DNA of 64,000 bases from Sphingomonas faeni (GCF_003053745.1 NZ_QAYE01000008.1:124001-188000); one strand, 5' to 3'. Positions 20,362 to 31,370 are shown, counted from the stretch's first letter. The notes: generated from the sequence alone by a model not told the origin. Program-made: numbers and translations.

Positions 20362-20628
20362 ATGAAGAAGATCGTTCTGATCGCTGCTGCCGCCGGCCTG
20401 ATGTCCGTCGCAGCCTGCAGCAAGTCGCCAGAAGCCGCCGCAGTTGAGAACAACGCGGACATGCTGGCTGACAACATGGAAATGCAGGCTGACAACATGG
20501 ACGCCATGGCGGACAACACCTCGAACGCAGTCGCTACCGACGTGCTCGAGAACGCTGCTGACAACATGAACGCAGCTGCCGACAACGTCCGTGACGCTGC
20601 CGACGAGAAGACCGACAACATGAACTAA
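20362..20628 (+). CDS. Small Asn/Asp/Met-repeat lipoprotein
   Basis: The 88-aa protein has signal MKKIVLIAAAAGLMSVAAC (lipobox VAAC). The mature part repeats ADNM at short intervals (LADNMEMQADNMDAMADN, AADNMNAAADN). ATG 20362 is chosen because it gives the signal and has GGGAG upstream. An intrinsic terminator follows. It resembles the lipoprotein at 866 in style; the function is unknown. Confidence 0.8.
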   Translation: MKKIVLIAAAAGLMSVAACSKSPEAAAVENNADMLADNMEMQADNMDAMADNTSNAVATDVLENAADNMNAAADNVRDAADEKTDNMN

Positions 20629-20671
20629 AACCCTGTCGGGCGTTCGCGCTCGATAGAGTATTAGTGTCGGA

Positions 20672-20701
20672 AAGGGCGTTCCTTCGGGAGCGCCCTTTTT
20701 C
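20672..20701 (+). terminator. Intrinsic terminator with TTCG loop
   Basis: AAGGGCGTTCC-TTCG-GGAGCGCCCTT forms an 11-bp stem (one G-T wobble) followed by a T-run. It ends the transcript of the lipoprotein at 20362. Confidence 0.9.
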
Positions 20702-20763
20702 TTTGCCTTTTGCTTGTGCGCCCTTTTGCGGGCGGATCGCTTGCGCTAACGCAGGCGCCGGTG

Positions 20764-20839
20764 GGGCCTGTAGCTCAACGGTTAGAGCTGGCCGCTCATA
20801 ACGGCTAGGTTGCGGGTTCGATTCCTGCCGGGCCCACCA
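20764..20839 (+). tRNA. tRNA with CAU anticodon, probably tRNA-Ile2 (else Met)
   Basis: The 76-nt gene has a full cloverleaf: acceptor GGGCCTG/CGGGCCC, D-arm GCTC..GAGC, anticodon stem GGCCG/CGGCT with CAT at 20797-20799, T-arm GCGGG-TTCGATT-CCTGC, and encoded CCA. The short D-loop and GCTCATAACGGC loop resemble lysidine-modified tRNA-Ile2 more than elongator Met, but sequence alone does not settle this. Confidence 0.9.
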
Positions 20840-20952
20840 ACCCCTCTCCCTGTCCCCGAGCCGCTCGAAAAGCGATGCCGGGTTTATGACCGTCGCGGAG
20901 CGCAGTGCATCCGGCCGTTGCTGAAACTACGGCGCGCCGGCGTTCAGCCGAC

Positions 20953-22026
<1,074 letters not shown>

Positions 22027-22262
22027 TTATCGTGGCCACTGTATGAAATCATATGCTGTCGGCGTAGTGCGATCCGCGTCAATCGCTCTGCGCCCGGACG
22101 GGCCAACCCAACGACGATCACGACGGCATTCTCGATACGGCATCATCGAATAGGGTCGCGGTGGCTCCGAACGGCGTACAGCGCCGGGCAAGACATGCCC
22201 CTCGCCGCCCGTGCCGATAAACGGATCGACCAGGGATATGCCTTACGCGCACCCTCCTGCCG

Positions 22263-24044
22263 TCATCCGATCGGCAGGTCGAACAGCAGTTCGCGGACGT
22301 AGCGCACTGGCGGCGATCCATGGGCGAGCAACGCGTCGTTGTAGCGCTTGAGATCGAACGCCGCGCCCTGCCGCTTCCTGGCCTCGTCGCGCAACGCCAT
22401 GTGCTCCGAATAGCCGGTGAAATAGCTCAGCAGCTGAGTCGAACCAAGCGAGGCGCGGACCCACTTCCCTGCCGCCTCGCGCTCCTGCTGGAACGCGGTG
22501 TGCGTCATCAACTGCATCGCCTGCTCGCGAGTCATGCCCTCGGTGTGGATACCGATGTCGAGCAGCGAGTTCGAGATCGAGCGCAGCCGCATCTTGAGCA
22601 CGGTGAGCTTGAACAGCGGATCGCCGTTCAGATAGCCCTCGTCCGCCATCATGCCCTCGGCATACACCGCCCATCCCTCGATGAACGGCCCCGAGCCGAG
22701 CACCGCGCGCAACGTCGACTGCGTCGCGTTGGCGTGCGCGAGCTGGAGATAATGCCCCGGCATCGCCTCGTGCACCGCGAGATCGTGGATCATGTAGTCG
22801 TTATATTCGCTGAGGAACGAGGTCGCCTGCGCCTCGGTCCAGTCGTCGGGGATCGGCGACACGGCGAAGAACGTGCCGAGGTTCTTCTCCAGCGGGCCGG
22901 GCGAATCGCAGTAGGCTACCGCGACGCCCTGCTGGAACTTGGGCATCGTGATGATCTTCACCGGGCTGTCGGGCATGCCGACCAGCCCCTTGTCGCGGAC
23001 GAAGGTGGTCGCCTGCGCCAGAGCCTTGGTCGAGGCGTCGATCATGCCGTCGCGTGCCGGACGCTTGGCGTAGGTGAGTTCTAGCGCGAGCTGGATCGCG
23101 GCCTGTTGCTGCGCTTCGGTCGGCTTGTCGGGGAGCAGCAGCGCGCCCTTCTTGGCGCCGAAGATCTGCCGCGCGATCGCGTACATCTGCGCGCGCGTGT
23201 CGACGATCGCGGCCTGCGCGCGCCGCTTGATCTCGGCGCGGGTGAGGTCGGATTGCAGCGCGAAACCGAGCTTCTTGTCGTAGAGCGCCGCGCCGAGGCG
23301 GAAGTCGCCCTTGGCGCCGGGAACGAGCGTCTTGTCGAGCCAGACCTGGTGCTCGGCAACCGCCGCCTTCAGTGTCACGAGCGCGGCGTCGAACCGCTTG
23401 GCGTCCGCTGCCGACAATTCGCTCTTGTGCGGCGCGAGCATGCTCTCGGCGATGTCGACGATGCCGCTGTTCTGCTTCGCCACGGTCGTCGCGTAGATCG
23501 ACGGCACGCGCGCCACCACGATGTTGGCGCGCGCCTGCGCCAGCAACGCGGGGAGCGCCGCCATCCGCGCGGTCGCCGCGTTCAGCCGCTGCGGCCACGG
23601 CGCGAAGTCCCGCGCAGCGAGCGAATAGAGCGAGCTGCCGGCGATGTCGTTATAGACCTGCGGATCCCACGCCCATCCACCGAGCGTCTCGGTATCCCAG
23701 ATGTCGTAGCGCAGCGCGTTGTCGAGCAGCGCCGCATCGACCTGCTCCTCGCGCGACAGGGCTTTGCGGTCGATCCGCTGGAGATCGGCGAGCATCGCCT
23801 TCGAGAACGCTTCTCGCTTGGCACGTCCTGCGGCGGACATGTCGGTGATCTGCGTGTCGAACCGGTGATCGCCGAGCGATGTCGCCGACGACGGACTGAG
23901 GCGGGCGAGGCCATCGACGTAGCGCTTCGACAGCGACGCGAACGCGCTCGTCTCGGCTTGCACGGCCAGCACGGGCGCGGGGATCGACGAAACGGGCAGC
24001 GCGAGCATCGCGGCGCCGAGCAACAGACGGAAATTACGCATCAT
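22263..24044 (-). CDS. DUF885 family secreted protein, putative metallopeptidase
   Basis: The 593-aa protein has a signal peptide (MRNFRLLLGAAMLALPVSS..AVQA). The C-terminal half has a zinc motif HEAMPGHYLQ and downstream GWAVYAEGMM, the DUF885 hallmark resembling M3/M32-type gluzincins. It is probably periplasmic. It lies 13 bases after the S9 peptidase on the same strand, suggesting a two-gene peptide-degrading operon. Confidence 0.88.
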   Translation of the reverse strand: MMRNFRLLLGAAMLALPVSSIPAPVLAVQAETSAFASLSKRYVDGLARLSPSSATSLGDHRFDTQITDMSAAGRAKREAFSKAMLADLQRIDRKALSREEQVDAALLDNALRYDIWDTETLGGWAWDPQVYNDIAGSSLYSLAARDFAPWPQRLNAATARMAALPALLAQARANIVVARVPSIYATTVAKQNSGIVDIAESMLAPHKSELSAADAKRFDAALVTLKAAVAEHQVWLDKTLVPGAKGDFRLGAALYDKKLGFALQSDLTRAEIKRRAQAAIVDTRAQMYAIARQIFGAKKGALLLPDKPTEAQQQAAIQLALELTYAKRPARDGMIDASTKALAQATTFVRDKGLVGMPDSPVKIITMPKFQQGVAVAYCDSPGPLEKNLGTFFAVSPIPDDWTEAQATSFLSEYNDYMIHDLAVHEAMPGHYLQLAHANATQSTLRAVLGSGPFIEGWAVYAEGMMADEGYLNGDPLFKLTVLKMRLRSISNSLLDIGIHTEGMTREQAMQLMTHTAFQQEREAAGKWVRASLGSTQLLSYFTGYSEHMALRDEARKRQGAAFDLKRYNDALLAHGSPPVRYVRELLFDLPIG

Positions 24045-24057
24045 GCATTCCTGACGA

Positions 24058-26175
24058 TCAGCGCTGTGGCGCGAGTTGTGCGTTCAGATAGACGGTGACG
24101 AGCGCCGCGCGCTTGGCGTCCTCGATCTTGTCGGCGCCCGCCGCGTGGCCGCCTTCCGGGTTCTCGTAATAGAAGAACGGGTCGCCATAGGCCTCCAGCC
24201 GCGCGGCGAATTTGCGCGCGTGGCCGGGGTGGACGCGGTCGTCCTCGGTCGAGGTGTAGATGAACGGCGTCGGGTATTTCACGCCGCGCTTCAGGTTCTG
24301 ATAGGGCGAATATTGTGAGATGAACGCCCAGTCCGCGGGCTTGTCCGGGTCGCCATATTCGCCGATCCACGACGCGCCTGCCGACAGATGCGAATAGCGC
24401 TGCATGTCGAGCAGCGGCGATCCCATCACGATCGCGCCGTAGAGATCGGCACGCTGCTCCATCGCGACGCCGACCAGCAGGCCGCCGTTCGACCGCCCCG
24501 ATACCGCGATCTTCCGCTTCGCACTGACACCGGTGCGGACCAGATCGTCGCCGACCGCGTGAAGATCGTCATACGCCTTTTGCCGGTTCTCGCGCAGGGG
24601 CATCTGGTGCCAGCGCGGCCCGTATTCGCCGCCGCCACGGATGTTGGCGAGCACGAACGCGTTGCCCTCCTCGACCCAGAACAACCCGGCCGGGCCCGAG
24701 CGGTACGGCTGGTCGACGAGGTAGGTCGGCGTCTGCGCGTTGCGGAACCCGCCATAGGCGTGGACCAGCGCGGGCACCGGGCCCGTCGTGCCCTTCTTGC
24801 GCACGAGGAAATACGGGATCTTCGTACCGTCCTTAGACGTCGCGAACCGCTGTTCGACCTGCATCATCGAGGCGTCGAACCGCGCGGGCAGCGTGTCGAC
24901 CGCCACCGGCTTCGCGTTGGGGCGGACGGCATAGCGCGCGGGCGGGCTGAGGAAGCTCTCGACTACCGCAAAGGCGACATCGTCCTTGCCTGCGGTCGCC
25001 TCGAGGTGGATCGTCGATGCGGTCGGCAGCGCCGCGACGCCTCGCGTCCAGATGCCGTCCGCGCCGCGCGTCAGCGATACGAGCCGGCCCGAGACGTCGT
25101 CGAGCATCTTCACCCACAGCACCGACTTGCTCGAATCGACCTGCTCCACCGCCTGGGTCGCGGTCGGCACCAGCACGCGCTCGATCGTCGGCGTGCGTCC
25201 CGCCAGCACGTCGGCGACGCGGTACGCCACGACCGATCCGCTCGGGATCCCCTTCCAGTCAGACGCCAGCGTCGCGATCAACCGGCCATCGAGGACGGCG
25301 TTGATCTCCGCGTCATCGGGCAACGGCGACGGCACCAGCCGGCCATTCTCAGCGATATGACTGCGCTTCGAATGGAAGAAATCGACGTTGAGCGACACCA
25401 GCGGATAGCGCCGGTCGCCATCGGTGAAGACGCTGGTCTCGATCCCGACATCGTCCGGCGTCGCGCTCGTCACGGCGGCCGCGGCCGAGAGCGGCGTGCC
25501 GCGCTGCCACCGCTTGACGGTCCGCGGATAGCCCGACTTGGTGAGGCTGCCGGCGCCGAAATCGGTCGCGACGTACAGCGCGTCCGGCCCGGCCCAGTTC
25601 AGCCCGGTCTTGAAGCTCGGCACGACGAAACCGTCCGCGACGAACTTGCCGGTCGGGATGTCGAACTCACGCTCCTCGACCGCATCGCCGCCGCCGTTCG
25701 ACAGCGCCACCATGCACCGATCGTACGACGGCGAGCGGCACGTCGCGCCCTTCCACACCCAGCTCTTGCCCTCGGCCTTACCCAGCGCATCGACGTCGAT
25801 CAGCGTCCGCCATACCGGCTTGCCGCTGGTGAACGACGCGAGCGAGGCCACCCGCCAGAGGCCGCGCACGTTCGTCTTGTCCTGCCACAGGTTCAGCACC
25901 TGATCGCCGAGGATCTGGTCGGGCGTCGCGATCTGGCGATCCGCCTGCAACAGGTCGAGTGCGCGCTGACGGTAGCGCGCATAGCCGGGCTTGGCTTCGA
26001 GCGCGGCGAGCGACTGCGTGTTCCACCGCTTCACCGTATCGAGCGCACGCGTGCCGTGGATGTCCTCGAGATACGCATTCGGATCGGTAGCGGGTGGCGG
26101 AGCCGAATTCTGGGCCAGGGCGGTCGTGGAAAGGGCCAGCAAGGCCAGGAACGGCAGGCGTCTTTGCATCATCAC
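24058..26175 (-). CDS. Prolyl oligopeptidase family serine peptidase (S9A)
   Basis: The 705-aa exported protein has a signal (LPFLALLALSTTALAQ). A seven-bladed propeller N-terminal region is followed by an alpha/beta-hydrolase domain with catalytic Ser in SGRSNGGLL, Asp in STEDDRVHPGHA, and His in EGGHAAGAD. EYGDPDKPADW is typical of the family. It cleaves after proline in short peptides, probably in the periplasm. It is upstream of the DUF885 gene in one operon. Confidence 0.92.
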   Translation of the reverse strand: MMMQRRLPFLALLALSTTALAQNSAPPPATDPNAYLEDIHGTRALDTVKRWNTQSLAALEAKPGYARYRQRALDLLQADRQIATPDQILGDQVLNLWQDKTNVRGLWRVASLASFTSGKPVWRTLIDVDALGKAEGKSWVWKGATCRSPSYDRCMVALSNGGGDAVEEREFDIPTGKFVADGFVVPSFKTGLNWAGPDALYVATDFGAGSLTKSGYPRTVKRWQRGTPLSAAAAVTSATPDDVGIETSVFTDGDRRYPLVSLNVDFFHSKRSHIAENGRLVPSPLPDDAEINAVLDGRLIATLASDWKGIPSGSVVAYRVADVLAGRTPTIERVLVPTATQAVEQVDSSKSVLWVKMLDDVSGRLVSLTRGADGIWTRGVAALPTASTIHLEATAGKDDVAFAVVESFLSPPARYAVRPNAKPVAVDTLPARFDASMMQVEQRFATSKDGTKIPYFLVRKKGTTGPVPALVHAYGGFRNAQTPTYLVDQPYRSGPAGLFWVEEGNAFVLANIRGGGEYGPRWHQMPLRENRQKAYDDLHAVGDDLVRTGVSAKRKIAVSGRSNGGLLVGVAMEQRADLYGAIVMGSPLLDMQRYSHLSAGASWIGEYGDPDKPADWAFISQYSPYQNLKRGVKYPTPFIYTSTEDDRVHPGHARKFAARLEAYGDPFFYYENPEGGHAAGADKIEDAKRAALVTVYLNAQLAPQR

Positions 26176-26241
26176 TCTCTTATCGTTCAGTGATGCGACT
26201 GTAGGCAGCGCGGTCCGCTACGCCAGCCCCTTCTCTTCAGA

Positions 26242-27228
26242 TCATTCAGCTTCCAGCGCGAGCAGCGCGAACGTCGCCAGCCAATGCTCGCCCATGTAAT
26301 CGTCCGCGAGATGCGGCAGCGCTTCGGTGAGGTGCGCATCGGCGATCGCGCGCGCGGCGGCAGGATCGGGGAGTGCATAAGCGATCGTCCGCCAGCACCA
26401 CGCGCGCGACAGGTTCACGCCGTCGAGATGCGCGAGGCGCCCGTCCGACCGGTCGCTGACGATCGCGGGGGAGCGCAGGCACGCCGTCGCGGGGCCGAAC
26501 GGATCGGGCAGGAACGCCGCCAGCCACGGAGCGAACTCCGCCCCGAGCACGTCATTCATCAACGCCGCCTCGCACAGCGTCGCCGACAGGAAATCCTCCC
26601 CGCTTGGCTCGAACGGGCGGCAGTCGCGATCGTCGCCATACCAGTCGCGCGCGCGCGCCTCGATCAACACGCCGAGTGACGCGTCGTGCACCCGCGCCCA
26701 GCGCAGCGCATGGACCAGCGCGAACGCGGTGCAGTCGTGCTTGCCGCTTCGCACCGGGTAGATCAGTTTCGGCAGATACGCCGCAAACCGCGCCGCAAAC
26801 GCGCGTGCCAACGGCTCGACCGCCGCCGCCCAGGGCCGATCTGGCCGCCGCGCCAACTCGTCATGCAGCGCCAGCAGCCATCCCCAGCCATAGGGCCGCT
26901 CGAACCCGCCGGTGCCCGGCCGATCGAGATACGCCACCTCTCCCGCGATCAGCGCGGGCACCAGCATCCGGTCGGCCAGCGCCTCGACCGCGGCGGCCTC
27001 CGCCATGTCCGGATACAGCCGCGCGAGGCGCATCACCTGCCACCAGCCATGCACGCAGCTATGCCAGTCGAAACTGCCGTGAAACACCGGATGCAGCGTC
27101 TTCGGCAGCGCCAAGTCGCCGGGCCCGTCGAGCACTTGGTCGAGCTTGTACGGCCATTCGCGGGTCAGATGCCCCAGCGTCAGCACGGCAAATCGCGCTG
27201 CGGTCGCGTGGTCGAGCCGCTGTGTCAT
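26242..27228 (-). CDS. DUF2891 family protein
   Basis: The ~328-aa protein is helix-rich with an (alpha/alpha)-barrel look. Its motifs are FHGSFDWHSCVHGWW, the RPYGWGW core, DFLSATLCEAALM and LAHLDGVNLSRAWCW. DUF2891 proteins are uncharacterised but may bind carbohydrate. ATG 27228 was chosen because GGGA lies 7 bases upstream; ATG 27243 is the alternative. It follows the SgcJ-like gene on the same strand by about 30 bases. Confidence 0.85.
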   Translation of the reverse strand: MTQRLDHATAARFAVLTLGHLTREWPYKLDQVLDGPGDLALPKTLHPVFHGSFDWHSCVHGWWQVMRLARLYPDMAEAAAVEALADRMLVPALIAGEVAYLDRPGTGGFERPYGWGWLLALHDELARRPDRPWAAAVEPLARAFAARFAAYLPKLIYPVRSGKHDCTAFALVHALRWARVHDASLGVLIEARARDWYGDDRDCRPFEPSGEDFLSATLCEAALMNDVLGAEFAPWLAAFLPDPFGPATACLRSPAIVSDRSDGRLAHLDGVNLSRAWCWRTIAYALPDPAAARAIADAHLTEALPHLADDYMGEHWLATFALLALEAE

Positions 27229-27257
27229 CGTGTCATCCCACATCGTTCGCCGGACAT

Positions 27258-27683
27258 TCAGCTGCTGTGATCCGAAATGATCTTCCACGCGCCGCCACGC
27301 CGCTCGAATACCAAAGTCGTCATGCCCGATTCGCTGGTCGACGCCCCGGTCAGCGTCCACCGTGCGAACAGCATCGCATGCGCCGGATCCAGACCGCGCA
27401 TCTCCAGGAACGCGAACGACAGCTTGCCGCGCGCATTGCCCGTGCCGCTGAAGCTGGACCGGTATTTGTCCGCAATCGCCGGCTTGCCGCGAAGCAGTCC
27501 CTTCGGCGTCACGAACACCGCGTCGTCGGCATAGATGTCCATGAACCGCGCGAGATCGCCCGCGTTCCAGCCCGCCGCGCTCGCTTCCATGCCCTTGCGG
27601 ATCGCGATTTCAGCGGGCGTCTGCGCGATCGCGGGCGCTGCGATCGCCACGATCGCGAAGGGTAGCATCATGGGTCGCATCAT
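27258..27683 (-). CDS. SgcJ/EcaC-type NTF2-like protein (DUF4440), exported
   Basis: The 141-aa protein has a signal peptide (MMLPFAIVAIAAPAIAQ) and an NTF2-like domain (AAGWNAGDLARFMDIYADDAVFVTP, TTLVFERRGGAWKIISDHSS). NTF2-like folds bind small ligands or act as isomerases; no specific role can be given. Its ATG overlaps the TGA of the upstream GGDEF/EAL gene (ATGA at 27680-27683), so translation is coupled. Confidence 0.85.
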   Translation of the reverse strand: MMRPMMLPFAIVAIAAPAIAQTPAEIAIRKGMEASAAGWNAGDLARFMDIYADDAVFVTPKGLLRGKPAIADKYRSSFSGTGNARGKLSFAFLEMRGLDPAHAMLFARWTLTGASTSESGMTTLVFERRGGAWKIISDHSS

Positions 27684-29362
27684 TCTCTCGCCATCAGTTC
27701 GAGCAACGCCGCCTCGCCGACCGGCTCGGACAGCAGGAAGCCCTGGTACAGGCTGCATCCACCCGCGGCGAGCAGTTCGAGCTGAGACGGTCGCTCGACC
27801 CCCTCGGCGATCACCGCCAGCCCCAGCGAACGGGCCATCGTGATCGCGCCGGCGACCACCACGCGGTCGCGCGCGCTGCCATCGATGTCCCGGACCAGCG
27901 ACTTGTCGATCTTCACGTAATCGAGCGGCAGCGACTTCAGATAGGCGAGACTGGAATAGCCCGTGCCGAAATCGTCGATCGCCACCCGGCACCCTGCCCC
28001 GCGCAGTTCCGCCAGCAACGCGGACGCCGCCGCGAGGTCTTCGATCAACCCCGTCTCGGTAATCTCGACCGTCAGGCGCCCGCGCGGGAACCCGCTCTCG
28101 TCGATCCGCGCCAGGAACAGCGCGGCAAACCCCGGCCGCGTGATATCCGCCGCCGTCAGGTTCAGCGACACGCGCAATGTCCCCAGAACCTCCGGCCAGG
28201 CGACCGCACGCGCCAGCACCAGCCGCTGGATATGGTCCGACAACGCAATGCCCAGATCGGCGCGGTCTGCGGCATCGAACAGCGTATCCGCGCCGAGCGG
28301 CCCCAGTGCCCGATGGTTCCAGCGTGCCAGAGCCTCGACCCCCGTGATCTTGCCGCTCGCGATCTCGACCTGCGGCTGCCAGCGCAAGTCGATCTCGTCG
28401 CGCTCGATCGCATGGTGCAGGTCGATCGCCAGCGCGTCGATCGGTGCGACCCCGTCGGGCAGCGCGACGTGCAGCACCGATCCGTCGCTCGCCTTCGCCT
28501 CCGCCAGCGCCTCGCTCGCGCGGCGCAGCAACGCCGCCGCATCGTCGCCCGGCTGGCGTTGCGCCACGCCGAAGCGACAGCCGAGCACGGCGCGCGTATC
28601 GGCCACCGCGAACGGCCGCGCGAGCGCCGCATCCAGCGCCGTGATCGCCGCCGTCACTGCCGCCCCGGCCGCTTCGATCACCAGCACGAACTCCGACCCG
28701 CCGAGCCGAGCGACCATCGCATCCACGCCGATCGCTTGGCGCGCGACAGTCTCCGCGCGCAACACGGCCGCTTCGATCAGGCCATCCACCGCGGGACGGC
28801 CATGCGCCGCATTGACGATGTCGAGGCGCGACAGCGCGACCAGCACCACCGCCACCGGCCGCTCCTCCGCGATACGGCTGACGATCCAGCGCCGCGCTTC
28901 GCCGGTCTCCCTGTCATAGTGCGACGCGCCCGGTATCCCGCGTCGATCGATCGCGCCGCCGGATGCGCGTGCGGCATGGCGCCCTGCGAACCGCAGCGCC
29001 TGGACGAGTTCGCCTTCGCTCGCCGGACTCGCGAGGAATTGCGTCGCGCCCGCATCGAAAAACTCGCCGATCGCCTCGACATCGCCGCGCGATACCAGCA
29101 CCAGCAACGCCGCACCGTTGGTGGCGACCAACCCGCCCAGCCTGCGCGTCGCCGACAGTCCGTCGTCGAGCGCACCGCGCGCATCGATCAACGCGACCGC
29201 TGCGCCGCTTGCCAGGAACCGGCTCTCCAACCCTTCGGCATCGCCCGCGACCGCCGCCTGCCACCCCGCACCGGCCCCTGCGCTCGCCAAAATCTCCGTG
29301 ATCTCATCACGTTGACGGAACGATACCGCGAACAGCGTCGTTGCGATCTGCATGTCTTCCAT
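27680..29362 (-). CDS. Cyclic-di-GMP phosphodiesterase with degenerate GGDEF and intact EAL domain
   Basis: The 560-aa protein has a receiver-like N-terminal domain (about 1-125, with VALIDARG and FDAGATQFLASP but no clear phospho-Asp pocket), then a GGDEF domain whose active site reads RLGGSEF, and an EAL domain (about 300-555). The EAL domain keeps EALARW, SLNLTAADI, EITETGLI, DDFGTGYSS, KIDKSL and EGVE. It is thus likely a phosphodiesterase with a regulatory or inactive cyclase domain. It has no transmembrane segment. ATG 29362 is used; the frame upstream of it is divergent moaA leader. Confidence 0.88.
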   Translation of the reverse strand: MEDMQIATTLFAVSFRQRDEITEILASAGAGAGWQAAVAGDAEGLESRFLASGAAVALIDARGALDDGLSATRRLGGLVATNGAALLVLVSRGDVEAIGEFFDAGATQFLASPASEGELVQALRFAGRHAARASGGAIDRRGIPGASHYDRETGEARRWIVSRIAEERPVAVVLVALSRLDIVNAAHGRPAVDGLIEAAVLRAETVARQAIGVDAMVARLGGSEFVLVIEAAGAAVTAAITALDAALARPFAVADTRAVLGCRFGVAQRQPGDDAAALLRRASEALAEAKASDGSVLHVALPDGVAPIDALAIDLHHAIERDEIDLRWQPQVEIASGKITGVEALARWNHRALGPLGADTLFDAADRADLGIALSDHIQRLVLARAVAWPEVLGTLRVSLNLTAADITRPGFAALFLARIDESGFPRGRLTVEITETGLIEDLAAASALLAELRGAGCRVAIDDFGTGYSSLAYLKSLPLDYVKIDKSLVRDIDGSARDRVVVAGAITMARSLGLAVIAEGVERPSQLELLAAGGCSLYQGFLLSEPVGEAALLELMARE

Positions 29363-29477
29363 ATCCGTCGCACCTCGCTCGATCGGTGCGAGCCTAGCCG
29401 CCGTATCGTCGCGCGCCAATCCAATACCAGCCGATCCGGCCTTGTTAGTGGGACAGTCAGGTCTTAGCTCGGAGGAG

Positions 29478-30506
29478 ATGACGATCGCGCCCACCCTCGA
29501 GCAAAAGCCGCTGCGCGATACGCATGGTCGCACGATCAAGTATCTGCGGATTTCGGTGACTGATCGCTGCGACCTGCGCTGCCGCTACTGCATGTCCGAA
29601 AAGATGACGTTCCTGCCGCGCAGCAAGCTGCTGAGCCTCGAAGAGATCGCAATCATCGCCGAGCGTTTCATCGCACGGGGCGTGACGAAGATTCGCTTGT
29701 CGGGTGGCGAGCCGCTCGTGCGTCGCGACGTCGCCGAACTGGTACAGCGCCTGGGTCACAACATCGGTGCCAATGGGCAAGGGGGCGGCCTGGAAGAGCT
29801 GACGATGACCACCAACGGCACGCACCTAGCGCAGCATGCCGAGGCGATGGTCGATGCCGGCATCCGCCGCGTCAACGTCAGCATGGACAGCCGCGATCCC
29901 GAGCGCTTCCGCTACATCACCCGCCACGGCGACGTGTCGCAGGTGATCGGCGGGATCTACGCCGCACGCGACGCGGGGCTCGCGATCAAGATCAACATGG
30001 TCGCGCTGAAGGGCTTCAACGAGAACGAGATCGCACCGATGCTCGCCTGGTGTCGCGACGAGGGCTTCGACCTGTCGCTCATCGAGACGATGCCGCTCGG
30101 CGCGATCGACGAGGATCGTACCGATCGCTTCCTGCCGCTGACCAAGGTGTTCGAGGATCTCGGCCAGCAGTTCACGCTCGCCCGCGACGCGCACAAGACC
30201 GGCGGCCCCGCACGCTACTGGAACGTCGACGGCACGCGCACGCGTCTGGGCCTGATCTCGCCGCTTACCGCTAATTTCTGCGATGGCTGCAACCGAGTGC
30301 GACTGACCACCGAAGGCAAGCTGTACATGTGCCTGGGCCATGATGATCAGGTCGACCTGAAGGCGGCCCTGCGCGAAGGTGGCACCGCTGGCCTGGACGA
30401 AGCGATCGACGCTGGCCTGTTCGCAAAGCCCAAGGCGCATGACTTCCGCATCGGCCAGGGCGAAGGCCCCGCGGTCGCCCGCCACATGAGCGTCACCGGC
30501 GGATGA
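29478..30506 (+). CDS. moaA: GTP 3',8-cyclase MoaA
   Basis: The 342-aa radical SAM protein has the N-terminal cluster motif CDLRCRYC (CxxxCxxC), KIRLSGGEPLVRRD, and the C-terminal second-cluster region FCDGCNRVRLTTEGKLYMCLG. It performs the first step of molybdenum cofactor synthesis, converting GTP to 3',8-cyclo-GTP. ATG 29478 follows GGAGGAG. Its last bases overlap nadK (ATGA), which suggests coupled expression. It is divergent from the EAL gene. Confidence 0.95.
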   Translation: MTIAPTLEQKPLRDTHGRTIKYLRISVTDRCDLRCRYCMSEKMTFLPRSKLLSLEEIAIIAERFIARGVTKIRLSGGEPLVRRDVAELVQRLGHNIGANGQGGGLEELTMTTNGTHLAQHAEAMVDAGIRRVNVSMDSRDPERFRYITRHGDVSQVIGGIYAARDAGLAIKINMVALKGFNENEIAPMLAWCRDEGFDLSLIETMPLGAIDEDRTDRFLPLTKVFEDLGQQFTLARDAHKTGGPARYWNVDGTRTRLGLISPLTANFCDGCNRVRLTTEGKLYMCLGHDDQVDLKAALREGGTAGLDEAIDAGLFAKPKAHDFRIGQGEGPAVARHMSVTGG

Positions 30507-31282
30507 GCCGATACGAGCGGCGGGCGCTGGTCGCGTCCAATACCCCGCCTGCTCGTGCCGCCGAAGCGGAACTCGCCGACATGGGTGATTGGGTGCCGGT
30601 CGAGGACGCGGACGTCATCATCGCGCTCGGCGGCGACGGGTTCATGCTGCAGACGCTGCACACGATGCTGGAGCGCCGCAAGCCGCCCGTCCCTGTGTTC
30701 GGCATGAACCTGGGCACCGTCGGCTTCCTGATGAACGAATGGCGCCACCACGGCCTTACCGACCGGCTGGAGCGCGCGAAACCGTTCAAGGTCATCCCGC
30801 TCAGTATGACCGCGATAGGCGTCGACGGCCGCACGCACACGCTTCCCGCGATCAACGAGGTCTCGTTCCTGCGCGAGACCCGCCAGACCGCCAATCTCGA
30901 AGTGACGGTGAACGACCGCGTCGTCCTCGCCGAACTCGCCTGCGACGGCATCCTCGTCGCGACACCGGCCGGCTCGACCGCATACAACCTTTCCGCCCAC
31001 GGCCCGATCCTGCCGCTCGGCTCCGGCATGGTCGCGCTGACCCCGATCAGCCCGTTCCGCCCACGACGCTGGCGTGGCGCGATCCTGCCCGACAAGGCCC
31101 GCATCCGCATCCGAGTGCTCGACCCCGGCAAGCGCCCCGTCTCCGCGGTCGCCGACCAGCGCGAGATCCGCGACGTCGCGCAGGTCGACATCTGCATGGA
31201 CCGCGCCCGCGAACTCACGCTGCTGTTCGATCCCGAGCACGCGCTCGACGACCGCATCACGATGGAACAGTTCGTCGCCTGA
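30503..31282 (+). CDS. nadK: NAD kinase
   Basis: The 259-aa protein has the NAD kinase signature GGDGFMLQTLHTML, NLGTVGFLMNE, and the diphosphate loop GSTAYNLSAHGPILP. It phosphorylates NAD+ to NADP+ with ATP. The ATG overlaps the moaA stop by 4 bases. It is the last backbone gene before tRNA-Asn and the integrated element. Confidence 0.95.
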   Translation: MSRYERRALVASNTPPARAAEAELADMGDWVPVEDADVIIALGGDGFMLQTLHTMLERRKPPVPVFGMNLGTVGFLMNEWRHHGLTDRLERAKPFKVIPLSMTAIGVDGRTHTLPAINEVSFLRETRQTANLEVTVNDRVVLAELACDGILVATPAGSTAYNLSAHGPILPLGSGMVALTPISPFRPRRWRGAILPDKARIRIRVLDPGKRPVSAVADQREIRDVAQVDICMDRARELTLLFDPEHALDDRITMEQFVA

Positions 31283-31370
31283 ACGCGGTTTATCGCGGAC
31301 TTTGCATTTTTGCGGCGAAACCCGCTTGCATCGTCCGACCGGCCGTTTATAGAGCCGCCTCCGGCAACGT

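Noticed and set aside
24388..26193. 601-codon plus-strand frame
   Set aside because: It is antisense to the prolyl oligopeptidase; the translation is Arg/His-rich without domains.
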